Below are positions 5,159 to 5,426 of a DNA stretch of 5,426 nucleotides, one piece after another. The notes below the pieces were generated by a model. It saw only the letters and a list, made by a program, of their open reading frames with translations. It was not told the DNA's origin and ran no database searches. How positions within the stretch are numbered: position 1 is the first letter of the stretch; the number at the start of each line of letters is the position of its first letter. This stretch comes from Patescibacteria group bacterium UBA6130 (GTDB lineage: Bacteria > Patescibacteriota > Microgenomatia > UBA12405 > UBA6130): contig DIVO01000027.1 in the NCBI GenBank assembly GCA_002428285.1, positions 3,956 through 9,381 of the forward strand, in the 5' to 3' direction. Both the position numbers and the translations under genes were made by a program.

Positions 5159-5426
5159 AATAAAAGTCCGAGAAGTGATTGATGGGTACAAAGATAATGC
5201 CGAAGAAGGCGTTGTTGGATATGGTGGCAAACTTGATATTCGACCTAAATACCAGCGGGAATTCGTGTATAAAGACAAACAGCGAGATGCAGTCATTGAT
5301 ACCGTCAGAAATGGTTTCCCTTTGAATGTAATGTATTGGGTAGTGCGTGATGATAACGGATACGAAGTGCTTGATGGACAACAGCGAACTATCAGTCTTG
5401 CGCAATATGTAAATGGTGATTTTTCA
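5139..5426 (+). CDS. DUF262 (ParB/GmrSD-like) domain protein, N-terminal part (cut by right edge)
   Basis: From the ATG at 5139 the frame stays open for 96 codons to the right edge. Two DUF262 signatures are present: I-R-P-K-Y-Q-R (34-40) and the D-G-Q-Q-R-T motif (79-84) after the strand YEVL. The hydrophobic pair of strands around F60-P-L-N-V-M-Y-W66 lies between them. DUF262 belongs to the ParB-like nuclease fold class, and in GmrSD and SspE it occurs with a DUF1524/HNH nuclease and is thought to bind or hydrolyse nucleotides. Here the domain starts near the N-terminus, so any C-terminal nuclease lies outside the window. The 20-bp overlap with the methyltransferase, in another frame, indicates co-transcription and probably translational coupling, since no Shine-Dalgarno sequence precedes it. 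Local G+C (about 42% over 5161-5220) is higher than in the repair genes. A minus-strand frame at 5151-5405 is a shadow of this gene. Confidence 0.88.
   Translation, partial: MKIELNKIKVREVIDGYKDNAEEGVVGYGGKLDIRPKYQREFVYKDKQRDAVIDTVRNGFPLNVMYWVVRDDNGYEVLDGQQRTISLAQYVNGDFS

Noticed and set aside
5151..5405. Minus-strand 84-codon open frame
   Set aside because: It is antisense to the DUF262 gene, whose family motifs (RPKYQR, DGQQRT) establish the plus-strand frame as the real one.
1..5426. CRISPR arrays, tRNA or rRNA genes, insertion sequences
   Set aside because: No regularly spaced repeats, no cloverleaf with a T-loop GTTCRA pattern, no rRNA-like segments and no transposase-like coding sequence or long terminal inverted repeats were seen on either strand.

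Overview
This is an AT-rich (roughly one-third G+C), gene-dense bacterial window with the standard genetic code, many small proteins and short intergenic gaps. Several start codons lack a visible Shine-Dalgarno sequence, and two have promoter-like boxes so close to the ATG that leaderless transcripts are possible. The mix (single-domain alkyltransferase homologue, fused repair enzyme, TspO, small unknown proteins) would suit a Candidate Phyla Radiation/Patescibacteria genome. That is an educated guess, because no phylogenetic marker gene is present.

Left part (1-1671): a DNA alkylation and base-excision repair island. On the minus strand, cut by the left edge, is the start of an O6-alkylguanine alkyltransferase-type protein (MGMT/ATL). 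Facing away from it is one 444-aa protein that joins a complete endonuclease IV (AP endonuclease) to a complete AAG/MPG-type 3-methyladenine DNA glycosylase. This puts two consecutive base-excision steps on one polypeptide. The 218-bp gap between the two genes holds a 12-bp-period repeat resembling DnaA boxes, a possible 14-codon leader ORF and a nested hairpin just ahead of the fusion gene's start.

Middle (1772-3952): a plus-strand gene resembling the DUF1629/Imm43 class of polymorphic-toxin immunity proteins, with no toxin beside it. It overlaps by 4 bp the end of a convergent unknown gene. Two more minus-strand genes follow: tspO (tryptophan-rich membrane sensor/transporter) and an unknown 122-aa protein. 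The last two each have a good sigma70-like promoter.

Right part (4103-5426): a likely restriction-modification or related defence module. An EcoRI-family adenine-specific DNA methyltransferase overlaps by 20 bp a DUF262 (ParB/GmrSD-like) gene that runs off the right edge. The usual EcoRI endonuclease is not visible. The DUF262 protein is the candidate effector, and its catalytic part would lie outside the window.
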